This document shows positions 32,599-42,225 of a stretch of DNA of 44,192 nt, in pieces. Numbering within the stretch: the first letter of the stretch is position 1; every line of letters begins with the position of its first letter. A program made the position numbers and the translations under genes. Location of the stretch: positions 1-44,192 of the forward strand of contig DHVK01000039.1 in the NCBI GenBank assembly GCA_002412625.1, written 5' to 3'. The DNA is from Cloacimonetes bacterium UBA5210 (GTDB taxonomy: Bacteria; Cloacimonadota; Cloacimonadia; Cloacimonadales; Cloacimonadaceae). The notes beneath the pieces were generated by a model, which did not search any database, had not been told where the DNA came from, and saw nothing but the letters and a program-made list of their open reading frames with translations.

Positions 32599-33936
32599 AT
32601 GACCTTTAACGAATTCATGGCTAAGGTCGCAGCGAAGAATCCGGGCGAACCCGAATTTCTTCAGGCAGTCAAAGAAGTCGTCGAGACTATCTGGGAAGCT
32701 TATGAAGGCAACCCGCGTTTTGTGAAAAACAACATTCTTGAGCGTATCGTGGAACCCGAACGTGTAATCATTTTCCGCGTTCCGTGGATGGACGACAAGG
32801 GTGAAGTGCATGTGAACCGCGGTTATCGCGTTCAGTTCAACAGCGCTATCGGACCCTACAAGGGCGGACTTCGTTTCCACCCCAGCGTCAACCTTTCGAT
32901 TTTGAAGTTCCTGGGCTTTGAACAGATCTTCAAAAACAGCCTTACCACTTTGCCTATGGGCGGCGGTAAAGGCGGCAGCGATTTCGACGCTAAAGGCCGT
33001 TCCGATGCCGAAATTATGCGCTTCTGCCAATCCTTCATGGCCGAACTGTTCCGTCATATCGGTCCGAATCTGGACGTTCCTGCCGGTGATATCGGTGTGG
33101 GCGGACGCGAGATCGGCTATATGTTCGGGATGTACAAAAAACTCAGCAACGAATTTACCGGAGTACTTACCGGTAAAGGCAGAACCTGGGGCGGCAGCCT
33201 GATTCGTCCGGAAGCCACCGGTTATGGCACCGTGTATTTCGCCGAAGAAATGCTGAAGACCAAAGGCACGACATTCGAAGGCAAGAGAGTTGCCCTCTCC
33301 GGTTTCGGAAACGTTGCTTGGGGCGCCGCGCAAAAGATCACCGAGCTTGGCGGCAAAGTGGTCACCATCTCCGGTCCTGACGGATACATCCTCGATGAAG
33401 CCGGCATGGATGAAGAAAAGATCGAATACCTGCTGGAGCTGCGTGCTTCCAATAATGACAGAGTTAGCGATTATGCTGATAGATTCCCCGGCTCCAAATA
33501 CTTCCCCGGCAAACGCCCATGGGAAGTGAAAGTGGATGTAGCTATTCCTTGCGCCACTCAAAACGAGCTTAATGCTGAAGATGCCAAGAATCTGATGGCC
33601 AACGGTTGCATGTGTGTCTGCGAGGCTGCCAATATGCCTTGCACTCCCGAAGCTGTGGAAATCTTCATGAATGCCAAGATCCTCTTCGCTCCCGGCAAAG
33701 CTGCAAACGCAGGTGGCGTAGCTACCTCCGGCTTGGAAATGACTCAGAACTCCATGCGCCTGAACTGGAACCGCGAGGAAGTGGACGAAAAACTGCACAG
33801 CATCATGCGTAACATCCACGAAGCTTGCCGCGAAAACGGTATGCAAGCTGATGGCTGGGTCAATTATGTGAAAGGTGCAAACGTCGCCGGCTTCTTGAAA
33901 GTAGCCAACGCCATGTGCGACCAGGGTATTGTATAA
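32599..33936 (+). CDS. gdhA: Glutamate dehydrogenase (hexameric, NADP-type)
   Basis: 445 residues, matching the ~450-residue hexameric class. GGAGG lies 8 bases before the ATG. Active-site signature: PYKGGLRFHPSVN, then LPMGGGKGGSDFDAKGRSD with the catalytic Lys in GGGKGG, then LDVPAGDIGVGGREIGYM. The Rossmann glycine motif is SGFGNVAWGAAQ; ANAGGVATSGLEMTQNS is the C-terminal family block. It interconverts 2-oxoglutarate plus ammonia and glutamate; the GRTWGGSL loop fits the NADP-preferring biosynthetic type, but the cofactor cannot be fixed by eye. Codon use is more biased than in neighbouring genes (GGC, GAA, AAC), suggesting high expression. Single-gene unit with its own terminator. Confidence 0.95.
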   Translation: MTFNEFMAKVAAKNPGEPEFLQAVKEVVETIWEAYEGNPRFVKNNILERIVEPERVIIFRVPWMDDKGEVHVNRGYRVQFNSAIGPYKGGLRFHPSVNLSILKFLGFEQIFKNSLTTLPMGGGKGGSDFDAKGRSDAEIMRFCQSFMAELFRHIGPNLDVPAGDIGVGGREIGYMFGMYKKLSNEFTGVLTGKGRTWGGSLIRPEATGYGTVYFAEEMLKTKGTTFEGKRVALSGFGNVAWGAAQKITELGGKVVTISGPDGYILDEAGMDEEKIEYLLELRASNNDRVSDYADRFPGSKYFPGKRPWEVKVDVAIPCATQNELNAEDAKNLMANGCMCVCEAANMPCTPEAVEIFMNAKILFAPGKAANAGGVATSGLEMTQNSMRLNWNREEVDEKLHSIMRNIHEACRENGMQADGWVNYVKGANVAGFLKVANAMCDQGIV

Positions 33937-33966
33937 ACATCTAAAACCAAACATAGATTCAATGAT

Positions 33967-33996
33967 GGCGGGAACTCGATTCCCGCCTTTTCTTTT
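33967..33996 (+). terminator. Intrinsic terminator of gdhA
   Basis: Perfect 8-bp stem GGCGGGAA/TTCCCGCC (33967-33974 with 33980-33987), CTCGA loop, followed by TTTTCTTTT. It lies 30 bases after the stop. Confidence 0.9.
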
Positions 33997-34171
33997 GTAG
34001 CTGGCCGCCTTAGTTTCAAGCGCTGGCTATGGCATCATTTGATCACACGATCCTGTTTGTCCGGAGGCAGAACACTAGATATGGGACAGATATCTTCATA
34101 TATTGATTCGCCTTTGTTTGATAACGGAACTGCAGAAATGCGTTAATCAGCATAAATGAGGATTATTTAAC

Positions 34172-34200
34172 TTGACGAAATTGTAGCTATTGAAAATAAT
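34172..34200 (+). promoter_or_regulatory. Promoter of the glycogen operon
   Basis: TTGACG (34172-34177), exactly 17 bases, then AATAAT (34195-34200), 38 bases before the ATG at 34238. Five of six positions match consensus in each box, the best promoter in the window. Confidence 0.6.
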
Positions 34201-34237
34201 CAACACCAAGCTTACTTTATAGATTATAGGGGGTTCA

Positions 34238-36274
34238 ATGAACAATTACTTCATGGAGACCCATCACCATGAATGGATTTTGACCAATAAACTGGGAGCC
34301 TATGCCCTGGGCACCGGAAATTTGATCAACCAGCGCAAGTATCACGGGCTGTTAGTTGCCGGAGATGGTAGCTTCACACGCAGGCACCTGGTAGCAGGTA
34401 TCGAAGAGAAAGTGGAATGGCGTGGGGAGATATTGCATCTGGACAGTAATAACTATAGCAACTGCATATATCCGGAAGGTTTCCTGCATTTGGTAAAACC
34501 TTGGCTACGTCCCTATCCCGCGTTTCTGTATTCCGCGTTACCCCATCAGGATGAGATTCTGATCCTGAAGGAAATCATGATGGATGCTGAAACCAACACC
34601 ACTTTGGTGAAATACACAAACTTGGGGCATCATCGTTTGCATTTCGAGTTTCATCCCAAATTCACCATGTGCCCGCATCACGATATCAACGCGCACGGTA
34701 GCCTGGATTTTATTGATATCGCCAGCGAGATCGATGCGAGTGACGTGTATCAAAGATATTCAGCGACCCGCAACAACAACGGCTACAAAGTCTTTGGCGC
34801 CGTTACAGCCGGTCAAGTAATCCCGAACCGTTATGTCTTTTACAATGTGTATTATCCTTGGGAGGTAATGAGCGGCTACGCGGGCATCGGGGATCAGATC
34901 AGTTTGTTCCAGATCGATTTTGACCTTGCCCCGGGGCAAAGCAATTCACTATTGTTTTCGGACGCGCCAATTGCAGACCCTGAAGCGGTGATTTCCCGGA
35001 TCGAATCGCGATATCAAGACTTGCCCAAAGCCATAGATTTCCCCCATGCGCCGGATTCCGAGGGCAAGCTCTTGGCCAAGCTGGATTACTCTGATAACTA
35101 TCTCTTTGATCGCAAAGGATATATGAAGATTCTGGAATTCGCCTTGCAGGATTTTGTGACCCATGACGACGTTGTAGCCGGATATCCGTTTTATGGCCCC
35201 TGGGGCAGAGATACAATGGTGGTGCTAAACGCCTTGTTGCGTAAATCGGATATGCTGGAAACAGCAGAACGAGTGCTGCGCAAATACGGGGATCATATCC
35301 ACAATGGTCTGATTCCGAACATGATGGCTGAGACCGGGCGTGAGGCTAACTACGATAGTGTGGACGCCACTTTGTGGTATATCATCATGCTTTGGAAACT
35401 GGGCAAGAAAAAGAATCTGAAAGGCTTCTGGAAGGAAGTTATCGAGCTCACGGAAAGCATCATTCCTGCTCTTATGAACCATAAGGACGGTTCTTTCGCG
35501 GTTCGGGCAGATGGTTTGCTGGAGCTTAGCCCCGCCTTCGCGCATGGCACCTGGATGGATGTCCGGATTGAGGGCAAGGCCGTTACCCCCAGATGGGGCG
35601 CGCCCATCGAGATTAATTCCCTATGGTTTAACGCCCTGTGTGCCTATGAAGCCATGTGTGATGCATACAACCAAAGCGGCAAGCTGAAACATAATGCCAA
35701 CCTGGATTTATTGCGCCTCAAAGATAAGGTTCAAGACTCATTCGGCAAGTTCTGGACCGGAGAGTTTTTGGCAGATCGCCTGGAAGGCGACAAGGCTATT
35801 GTCGAGATCCGCCCAAATGCGATCATCGCGCTTTCCCTGCCTTGGTCACCAGTTAGCAGGGATATCATGAAGCTGGTTTTGGAACGCAGTTTTGAGGAAT
35901 TATATACTTTCTACGGAATCCGTACCCTGAGCCGCAAAGACACTCGCTTCCGCAAGAAGTATTACGGAACCCAAAAAGAGCGGGATCTTGCTTACCACAA
36001 TGGTAGCGTCTGGGCATGGTTGTTTGGCCCGTTCTGCGGCTTGTATCTAAAGGTATATCGCAACGAAAAGAGCGATGCCGAAATCGCTGCTGTTTTCGGA
36101 GAATTTATCGGTGTGTTCCGCAAAGGCTTTATGCGCGGCCATATCGCATCCGTGGCGGAAGTTTGGGACGGAGATATCCCGCACTTCCCCAAAGGTGCTC
36201 CGGCTCAGGCATGGAGTGTGGCAGCGCTATATAATATCGAGACCTATCTGGATAGCCTGGGGGTGAAGATATGA
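34238..36274 (+). CDS. Glycogen debranching enzyme (amylo-alpha-1,6-glucosidase, GDE family)
   Basis: 678 residues with the two-domain GDE layout. The N-terminal domain (~1-265) starts EWILTNKLGAYALGT and includes NQRKYHGLLVAGDG. The C-terminal (alpha/alpha)6 catalytic domain has GYPFYGPWGRDTMVVLNALL, ELSPAFAHGTWMDVR with the likely catalytic Asp, GAPIEINSLWFNALCAYEA and YHNGSVWAWLFGPF. It hydrolyses alpha-1,6 branch points of glycogen. AGGGGG precedes the start by several bases, and the stop overlaps the next ATG by 4 bases. First gene of the glycogen cluster and preceded by a good promoter. Confidence 0.92.
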   Translation: MNNYFMETHHHEWILTNKLGAYALGTGNLINQRKYHGLLVAGDGSFTRRHLVAGIEEKVEWRGEILHLDSNNYSNCIYPEGFLHLVKPWLRPYPAFLYSALPHQDEILILKEIMMDAETNTTLVKYTNLGHHRLHFEFHPKFTMCPHHDINAHGSLDFIDIASEIDASDVYQRYSATRNNNGYKVFGAVTAGQVIPNRYVFYNVYYPWEVMSGYAGIGDQISLFQIDFDLAPGQSNSLLFSDAPIADPEAVISRIESRYQDLPKAIDFPHAPDSEGKLLAKLDYSDNYLFDRKGYMKILEFALQDFVTHDDVVAGYPFYGPWGRDTMVVLNALLRKSDMLETAERVLRKYGDHIHNGLIPNMMAETGREANYDSVDATLWYIIMLWKLGKKKNLKGFWKEVIELTESIIPALMNHKDGSFAVRADGLLELSPAFAHGTWMDVRIEGKAVTPRWGAPIEINSLWFNALCAYEAMCDAYNQSGKLKHNANLDLLRLKDKVQDSFGKFWTGEFLADRLEGDKAIVEIRPNAIIALSLPWSPVSRDIMKLVLERSFEELYTFYGIRTLSRKDTRFRKKYYGTQKERDLAYHNGSVWAWLFGPFCGLYLKVYRNEKSDAEIAAVFGEFIGVFRKGFMRGHIASVAEVWDGDIPHFPKGAPAQAWSVAALYNIETYLDSLGVKI

Positions 36275-37608
36275 AAATACTGATGTTCACCTGGGAATTC
36301 CCGCCTCTGATCTCCGGAGGCTTGGGTATGGCCTGTTACGGAATGGTGAAAGCCTTGCTGAACCTCGGCATAAAGATCGACCTGGTGCTTCCCACCCGTG
36401 AGGAAGTCTATTTTCCTCTGCGTGATGTAGCTGATGTGGACACTCTTCCTGCCGTATTTCTGGATCCCAAAAAACAAAGCACTTTTGAAACACGCACTTT
36501 CCTGAACAGCAGTGAACGGATGGATTTCATCGGAATCAATGAACGTCCGGAATCCTACTTTCAGCTCGCGGAAATCAGACGCTATGCCGTATCTCTGAAA
36601 AAAGAATACTGGCTTTCCGAAACCGTGAGCATCGAAGAGCATGATCTTTGGCAACAGATGACCAAGAACCTGATCGGGGAAGAGGATCTGATCCGCAAGG
36701 TTCAAGAATACACTCTGCGTGCCGAACGGATGGCGCGTATGCTGGATTATGACATGATCCACGCGCACGATTGGCTTACCTACCCCGCGGGAATGCTGGC
36801 CCGGAAGCTTAGCTCCAAACCCCTGGTTGTGCATATCCATGCCACAGAGTTTGATCGCGCGGGAGGCCCCGGAGACGAGCGCATTCACAAGATCGAACAT
36901 GCCGGCATGACCTATGCAGACAAAGTGATTGCCGTATCCCAATATACCGCTCAAATGATTATGAGCCGTTATCGCATCGATACCGGAAAGATCAGCATTG
37001 TGCACAACGCCTTTACCATTCCTGAAGATGCCGTGCTTAGCAAAGAGCGCATCTTCAAGGGCCCGGTGATTCTGTTTCTGGGCAGGATTACCCTGCAAAA
37101 GGGACCGGATTATTTCCTGGATATGGCGCAGAGGGTATTGCAGACCCATCCGGATGCCCGCTTCATTATGGCCGGCACCGGGGATATGAGCCGCAAGCTC
37201 TTACGCCGTTCAGCGTCTCTAAGGCTCAAGAATCGCTTCCTCTTCACCGGATTTCTGAACCGCAAACAAGTGGAGAGTGTATTACGCGCTTCGGACATAT
37301 ATGTTTTGCCTTCGGTCTCAGAGCCTTTCGGCATCAGTCCGCTTGAGGCGATGGCTTACGGCATCACCTCCATCATCTCGAAGCAATCCGGAGTAGCGGA
37401 AGTGATAAAACACGCCTTTAAAATAGATTTTTGGGATGTTGACCTCTGGGTGGAGACCATCAACCACCTCATTGAACATCAGGATTACCGTGCCAAGATG
37501 GGTATTGAGGGCATGCGCGAAGTAAACAAAATCCAATGGGATGAAGCAGCGGAGAAGATCAGGCAGATCTACACTTCAACCCTGGCAGACTATATCCGCA
37601 ACCATTAA
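36271..37608 (+). CDS. Glycogen-synthase-like GT4/GT5 glycosyltransferase
   Basis: 445 residues, GT-B fold. MKILMFTWEFPPLISGGLGMACYGM is the starch-synthase-type N-terminus, where SGGLG replaces KTGGLG. IHAHDWLTYPAGMLA is the acceptor-domain HDW motif. The donor side has ILFLGRITLQKGPDYFLDMA and the E-x7-E motif in LPSVSEPFGISPLEAMAYG. In several archaea and deep-branching bacteria similar enzymes neighbour GH57 and debranching enzymes and act as glycogen synthase. That role is inferred here from context; an alternative is trehalose- or sucrose-type synthesis. Its start overlaps the debranching gene by 4 bases, and the GH57 gene follows 12 bases later. Confidence 0.85.
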   Translation: MKILMFTWEFPPLISGGLGMACYGMVKALLNLGIKIDLVLPTREEVYFPLRDVADVDTLPAVFLDPKKQSTFETRTFLNSSERMDFIGINERPESYFQLAEIRRYAVSLKKEYWLSETVSIEEHDLWQQMTKNLIGEEDLIRKVQEYTLRAERMARMLDYDMIHAHDWLTYPAGMLARKLSSKPLVVHIHATEFDRAGGPGDERIHKIEHAGMTYADKVIAVSQYTAQMIMSRYRIDTGKISIVHNAFTIPEDAVLSKERIFKGPVILFLGRITLQKGPDYFLDMAQRVLQTHPDARFIMAGTGDMSRKLLRRSASLRLKNRFLFTGFLNRKQVESVLRASDIYVLPSVSEPFGISPLEAMAYGITSIISKQSGVAEVIKHAFKIDFWDVDLWVETINHLIEHQDYRAKMGIEGMREVNKIQWDEAAEKIRQIYTSTLADYIRNH

Positions 37609-37620
37609 GGGAGATTTGGC

Positions 37621-38820
37621 ATGCTAAACATCGTATTCTACTTCCAGGTGCATCAGCCGTATCGGCTGCGACACTATAATGTACTGGATATCGGACAGGG
37701 TAGCCCGATGTTCGACGACAAGCTCAATGGCGAGGTGATGCGGAAAGTAGCAGAGAAGTGCTATCTGCCCACAAATAAACTGCTTTTGGAGCTCATTAAG
37801 GAGCACGAAGGCCGGTTCAAGATAACCTTTTCCATCACCGGAACAGCCATCGAGCAGTTCAAGCTCTATAGCCCTGAGACCCTGGACTCCTTCAAGGCCC
37901 TGGTCGATACCGGTCACGTGGAACTCCTGGGCGAAACATATTACCACTCTCTGGCCTTCCTCTATGATTCCAATGAGTTTTTGGATCAGGTGATGATGCA
38001 TCGTGATCTGATGCAACAAGAGTTTGGCTATTTCACCGAGACTTTCCGCAACACAGAGTTGATCTATCAGGACAGGCTTTCGGATCTTGTCTTCGAGATA
38101 CCGGGGTTCAAGACCCTCCTTACCGAAGGTGTCGATCGCGTCCTGCAATGGCGCTCCCCTCTCTATGCTTACAAGAATTACAACAAACGCATCAACCTGC
38201 TCTTCAAATATTATCAATTGGCAGATGATATTGCCTTCAGGTTCTCAAACCGGGATTGGCCGGAGTTTCCGCTCACGGTGGAGAAATTCGTCAGCTGGAT
38301 TGATAAACTTACCCTCAATGAAAACAAGGGACGCAACCAGTTCCTGAATCTGTTCATGGATTACGAGACCTTCGGCGAGCACCAATGGGCTTCCACCGGC
38401 ATATTCGATTTCATGCGCCATTTCCCGGGAGAAGTGCTCAAAAATCAGCATCTCGGCTTTGCATTCCCCAAGGACGCTACTGATCTCTCCAATTATCAGC
38501 AGGAATCCATTTCTTTCCCGGAGCCCGTATCTTGGGCAGATGAAGAGCGCGATCTCTCTGCCTGGCTGGAAAATGACATGCAACACAACGCGATTGAGAC
38601 GCTGTATGAACTCTTCGAAAGGGTGAAGGCAAAAGGGGATCCGGAATTGCTCAAGACCACCCGCATGCTTAGTACTTCTGATCACTTTTACTATATGTGT
38701 GCCAAGTATTTCCAAGATGGAGACGTTCATAAATATTTCTCACCTTACGACTCCCCGGATCAAGCCTATATTTATTACATTAACGCTCTGGCAGAGCTGG
38801 AAGAAAGACTCCTGAGGTAA
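37621..38820 (+). CDS. GH57 family alpha-amylase / glucanotransferase
   Basis: 399 residues. The conserved GH57 regions are visible: HQPYR (11-15), LGETYYHSLAF (103-113), ETFRNTELIYQ (140-150) with Glu146 as likely nucleophile, and FMDYETFGEHQ (245-255) with Asp247 as likely acid/base. Family members are retaining enzymes acting on alpha-1,4-glucans as amylases, 4-alpha-glucanotransferases or branching enzymes. The FRNTEL/MDYETFGEH pattern fits the shorter amylase-like subgroup. No signal peptide, so it acts in the cytosol, probably on stored glycogen together with the two preceding genes. AGGGAG lies just before the ATG. Confidence 0.9.
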   Translation: MLNIVFYFQVHQPYRLRHYNVLDIGQGSPMFDDKLNGEVMRKVAEKCYLPTNKLLLELIKEHEGRFKITFSITGTAIEQFKLYSPETLDSFKALVDTGHVELLGETYYHSLAFLYDSNEFLDQVMMHRDLMQQEFGYFTETFRNTELIYQDRLSDLVFEIPGFKTLLTEGVDRVLQWRSPLYAYKNYNKRINLLFKYYQLADDIAFRFSNRDWPEFPLTVEKFVSWIDKLTLNENKGRNQFLNLFMDYETFGEHQWASTGIFDFMRHFPGEVLKNQHLGFAFPKDATDLSNYQQESISFPEPVSWADEERDLSAWLENDMQHNAIETLYELFERVKAKGDPELLKTTRMLSTSDHFYYMCAKYFQDGDVHKYFSPYDSPDQAYIYYINALAELEERLLR

Positions 38821-38824
38821 CATT

Positions 38825-40240
38825 ATGACGAAAGGCAAAGTATTGATTCTGGAAGATGATGTAGTACTCGCGGACCAAGTGGCGCTTATCCTGAATCGTT
38901 ATAACTATGAGGTTCTGATCACGGCTAATTCTGATCTGTTCTTTGAAGAGCTCAGGGTTTTTAACCCTGATGTAATCCTCCTGGATGTATATCTGGTAGG
39001 CAGCAAACTAAACGGAATTCAGGTGTTGAAGCATCTGAAGGACAAGATGGACCTGAATTACAAAGTCATTGTCATTTCCGGTGAAGTAAGCTCGAACCAG
39101 GTGCAGGAAATCCGCGAAATGGGCGCTTATCACTTCATCGAGAAGGGCAGCAGTTTCAGCACCAACCAGTTGCTCTTGCACATCGATAACGCGATAACCC
39201 TCAAACGCCAGGAAGAAGAACACATCGGACTGCAAATCGAATACATCAACATGAAGAAGCAGTTCACCCGCTCTTTCCCCTTCATCGGAGAAAGCCCTGC
39301 CATCAAAGCAGTACGCGAGAAGATCCACAAACTGGCAGAAGTGGATGAAGACCTGTTTTTGATAGGGGAGACCGGCACCGGCAAAGAAGTGGCTGCAAAC
39401 TACTATTATATCAGCTCCCAGCGCTTTGGAAAACCGTTTCATACTCTCAATTGCTCCGCCTTAACCGAAACTCTGATCGAGAGTGAGCTGTTTGGCCACG
39501 TGAAGGGCAGTTTCACCAGCGCGGACCGCAATAAAACCGGTTTCTTCGAAGAGTGCAGCAATGGCCTCTTGTTTTTGGATGAAGTGACCAACCTCTCTTT
39601 GGTAGCCCAATCCAAGATTCTGCGCGCGATTGAAAACAAGGAAATCCAAGTGGTGGGCGGCTCTATGAAAAAAGTCAACACACGCCTGATCTTCGCCTCA
39701 AACGCCCATATGGATCTGCTCTCAGATTCGAGCAAGTTTCGTCGCGATCTGTTCTACCGCATCGAAGGAAACATCATCGAGCTTCCCCCGCTGCGGGATC
39801 GCGGAGAAGACATCCTCTTGCTGATGAGTTTCTTCCTTACCAACTTCTCGCATCAGTATAATATTAACGATCAACTGGATCTTACTACCTTGAAGAGCAG
39901 CTTGCTCAGCTATTCCTGGCCGGGAAACATCCGTGAATTGCGCAATTTCTGCAAGTTCATGATGATCAATGAACAAAACATCACCAATGCCACTATTCAG
40001 AAGCATCTGGAGCACAAGCTGAGCGGCAAGATCAGAGATTTGGACACCGATAACGCGAAGTATCTGGAGATTCCCTCTTTAAAGGACAGCGTCGCCCAAT
40101 ATGAGCGGGACTATTTGCTGCATCATCTGGAACGCAATGCCTGGCAAGTATCAAAAACTGCCCGTAGCATCGGCATCGAGCGTACTACCCTGTACAAAAA
40201 GATCAAACAGCTAAGTATCACCTCTCCCGCCGAGAACTAG
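38825..40240 (+). CDS. NtrC-family response regulator with variant GAFTGA loop
   Basis: 471 residues in three domains. The receiver domain (1-~125) has acidic Glu10-Asp11-Asp12, phosphoacceptor Asp54 (VILLDVYL), and Lys in FIEKG. The AAA+ domain (~155-385) has Walker A GETGTGKEVAA, the loop GSFTSA (228-233) in place of GAFTGA, GLLFLDEV as Walker B, and the SWPGNIRELRNF sensor II region. A Fis-type helix-turn-helix ends the protein (WQVSKTARSIGIERTTLYKKIK). Such proteins activate sigma-54 promoters; the changed loop makes normal sigma-54 contact uncertain. No histidine kinase is adjacent. It starts 4 bases after the GH57 gene and may regulate the glycogen genes (inference). Confidence 0.9.
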   Translation: MTKGKVLILEDDVVLADQVALILNRYNYEVLITANSDLFFEELRVFNPDVILLDVYLVGSKLNGIQVLKHLKDKMDLNYKVIVISGEVSSNQVQEIREMGAYHFIEKGSSFSTNQLLLHIDNAITLKRQEEEHIGLQIEYINMKKQFTRSFPFIGESPAIKAVREKIHKLAEVDEDLFLIGETGTGKEVAANYYYISSQRFGKPFHTLNCSALTETLIESELFGHVKGSFTSADRNKTGFFEECSNGLLFLDEVTNLSLVAQSKILRAIENKEIQVVGGSMKKVNTRLIFASNAHMDLLSDSSKFRRDLFYRIEGNIIELPPLRDRGEDILLLMSFFLTNFSHQYNINDQLDLTTLKSSLLSYSWPGNIRELRNFCKFMMINEQNITNATIQKHLEHKLSGKIRDLDTDNAKYLEIPSLKDSVAQYERDYLLHHLERNAWQVSKTARSIGIERTTLYKKIKQLSITSPAEN

Positions 40241-40246
40241 TTTATC

Positions 40247-41113
40247 ATGCTGAAAGACAACTTAGGCATCCGTTTGTTTGCCCTGATTCTGGCTATACTG
40301 ATCTGGCTGCAGTCTGTTTTGGTATCAGAACACCGCAGTGTGGTTTCGCTTCCGGTCAATTTGCGCAATATGCCCCAAAATATTACTCTGGAAAATCTAC
40401 CCCAGACCGTGCCATTTGCCGTGAAAGGCAAGGGCATGGATATCATCCGTCTGATGTTGGCGAAACCCAGAGTTAGCATAGACGCCAGCGGTGTGACACC
40501 CTACACGGACATCATTTCTTTACAAAATTACGCCATTGATATGCCGGATAACGTGGATGTTACCCTGTTAGGCCCGGCAGAATCTGATCAACTTAGCATT
40601 CAGGCAGATGTCTTTCATCAAAAGGTAGTGGGCATCGAGCTTGCCTATGCCGATATCTACACCCAGAATCGCTTGAAGGAACTGCGCTATACCCTGAATC
40701 CGGATAAGGTTACTATCTTTGGCCCCAAGGGCAAGATCCAGAACATCAAGCGCATCAAGACCAAACCGGTCACTCAGGATATGCTCTCTGATGCCAGGCA
40801 TTCTCTGGATCTGGAGATCCCAGACGGGGACGTGAATATGTCCGACAAAAGCATATTGCTGAGCATCAGCGGAACTCAGGAAAGCAGCAGAGTGTTTACC
40901 AATATCCCGGTGCCCGCGGGATACTCTCCCTCCCGGATAGCTGTGCGCCTTTCCGGTCCCGGAGCCGTTCTGGAAAAACTAAGCTCAAACCAGATCAAAG
41001 CAATCATCAATCCCGAAGCTGATGAAGAAGGTCTCTTCAAGATCGAATTAAGCGTTCCGGAAGGTGTGCAGGTGCTTGCCGCTACCCCGGACAAGGTAAG
41101 GAAAAGCAGATGA
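40247..41113 (+). CDS. YbbR-domain protein (CdaR-like)
   Basis: 288 residues. One N-terminal transmembrane helix (FALILAILIWLQSVLV, ~10-26) is followed by tandem YbbR repeats: SLPVNLRNMPQNITL, VGIELAYADIYTQNRLKELRYTLNPDKVTIFGP and VFTNIPVPAGYSPSRIAVRLSGP. In Firmicutes, YbbR proteins (CdaR) modulate the di-adenylate cyclase encoded next to them; no cyclase gene is present here. Probably a membrane-anchored extracytoplasmic protein of uncertain role. It overlaps tsaD by 4 bases, and the regulator gene ends 6 bases before it. Confidence 0.82.
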   Translation: MLKDNLGIRLFALILAILIWLQSVLVSEHRSVVSLPVNLRNMPQNITLENLPQTVPFAVKGKGMDIIRLMLAKPRVSIDASGVTPYTDIISLQNYAIDMPDNVDVTLLGPAESDQLSIQADVFHQKVVGIELAYADIYTQNRLKELRYTLNPDKVTIFGPKGKIQNIKRIKTKPVTQDMLSDARHSLDLEIPDGDVNMSDKSILLSISGTQESSRVFTNIPVPAGYSPSRIAVRLSGPGAVLEKLSSNQIKAIINPEADEEGLFKIELSVPEGVQVLAATPDKVRKSR

Positions 41114-42120
41114 GCTTCATCCTGGCCTTCGAATCCTCTTGCGATGATACCTCTGTAGCCATTTTGGATACAGACTACAAAGTTCTGGCAAACCTGATTT
41201 CCAGCCAGCCGCAACATCAGGAGTTTGGCGGGGTGCTGCCGGAGCTTGCCTCACGCTTACACATGAAGAACATCATGCACCTCAGCGAAATGGCACTTAG
41301 TAAAGCCGGACTTACCCTCCAAGATATCGATGCCGTAGCCGTGTCCATCAATCCGGGCCTGATCGGATCCCTGATCGTGGGTCTCGCCTTTGCCAAAAGC
41401 CTGGCATGGAGCCTGCAGATTCCGCTGGTGACCGTTAATCACCTGCTGAGCCACATCTTTGCCAATTACATCGACCATCCTCAGCTTGAGCCTCCCTTCT
41501 TGGCTCTGGTTGTATCGGGAGGGCATACTGAGCTGGTTCACTTCAGGACTGATACAGAATTCGAGATCTTGGGCAAAACCCTGGACGATGCGGCGGGGGA
41601 GACCTTCGATAAAGCCGCCAAACTGCTGGGACTCGGCTTTCCGGGTGGACCCATCATCGACAAGCTTTCCCGCAATGGAAATACCCAGTTTGTGAAGCTA
41701 CCCAATCCTCTGCCTCAAAAAGACAACTTCAACTTCAGCTATAGCGGGCTCAAAACCGCAATCCGTAACTATATCCAGGATCAGGACGAGGCATTTGTGC
41801 AGGAAAATCTTGGCGACATCGCTGCCAGTATTCAAGCGGCAATCGTGGAACCCCTCATTTCCAAAAGCATCCGCAAGGCCAAAGCGCTTTCCCTCTCGAA
41901 GATCCTGCTGGCAGGCGGAGTGGCGGCAAATTCCGCGTTAAGAGCCGGTATGACCGAGCGCGCTGCCAGGCAAGGCATAACCGTCCATTGCCCCTCTCTG
42001 ATGCTGTGCATGGATAATGCCGCGATGGTTGCCGCTGCCGCAATTCCGAAGTTCAAAGCCGGGCTCTTCTCTCCGCTTTCCGTGAATGCGAATTCCATCA
42101 AGGGCACCAAACTGCTTTGA
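41110..42120 (+). CDS. tsaD: tRNA N6-adenosine threonylcarbamoyltransferase TsaD
   Basis: 336 residues, the usual TsaD size. Motifs: LAFESSCDDTSVAIL at the N-terminus, PELASRLHMKNIMHL, VSINPGLIGSLIVGLAFAKSLAW, the metal-binding VNHLLSHIFANY (His111, His115), LVVSGGHTELV, KTLDDAAGETFDKAAKLLGLGFPGGPII and the C-terminal LAGGVAANSALR and DNAAMVAAAA. It forms the t6A modification at position 37 of ANN-decoding tRNAs, with TsaB, TsaC and TsaE, which are not in this window. The start overlaps the YbbR stop by 4 bases. Essential in most bacteria. Confidence 0.96.
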   Translation: MSFILAFESSCDDTSVAILDTDYKVLANLISSQPQHQEFGGVLPELASRLHMKNIMHLSEMALSKAGLTLQDIDAVAVSINPGLIGSLIVGLAFAKSLAWSLQIPLVTVNHLLSHIFANYIDHPQLEPPFLALVVSGGHTELVHFRTDTEFEILGKTLDDAAGETFDKAAKLLGLGFPGGPIIDKLSRNGNTQFVKLPNPLPQKDNFNFSYSGLKTAIRNYIQDQDEAFVQENLGDIAASIQAAIVEPLISKSIRKAKALSLSKILLAGGVAANSALRAGMTERAARQGITVHCPSLMLCMDNAAMVAAAAIPKFKAGLFSPLSVNANSIKGTKLL

Positions 42121-42225
42121 TCCAACACTCCCGGGCAGAAATAGCCGCATCGCTGAATATGATCTTTAACACCATCATTAACCTTTATACACCAAACTAA
42201 TACCTATAACAAAGCGAGTAAACAC

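Noticed and set aside
32503..33954. 483-residue minus-strand open frame
   Set aside because: It is the complement of gdhA, whose strongly biased codons leave the opposite frame open; gdhA itself is unmistakable.
36244..37149. 301-residue minus-strand open frame
   Set aside because: Opposite strand of the glycogen-synthase-like gene; no ribosome binding site or domain.
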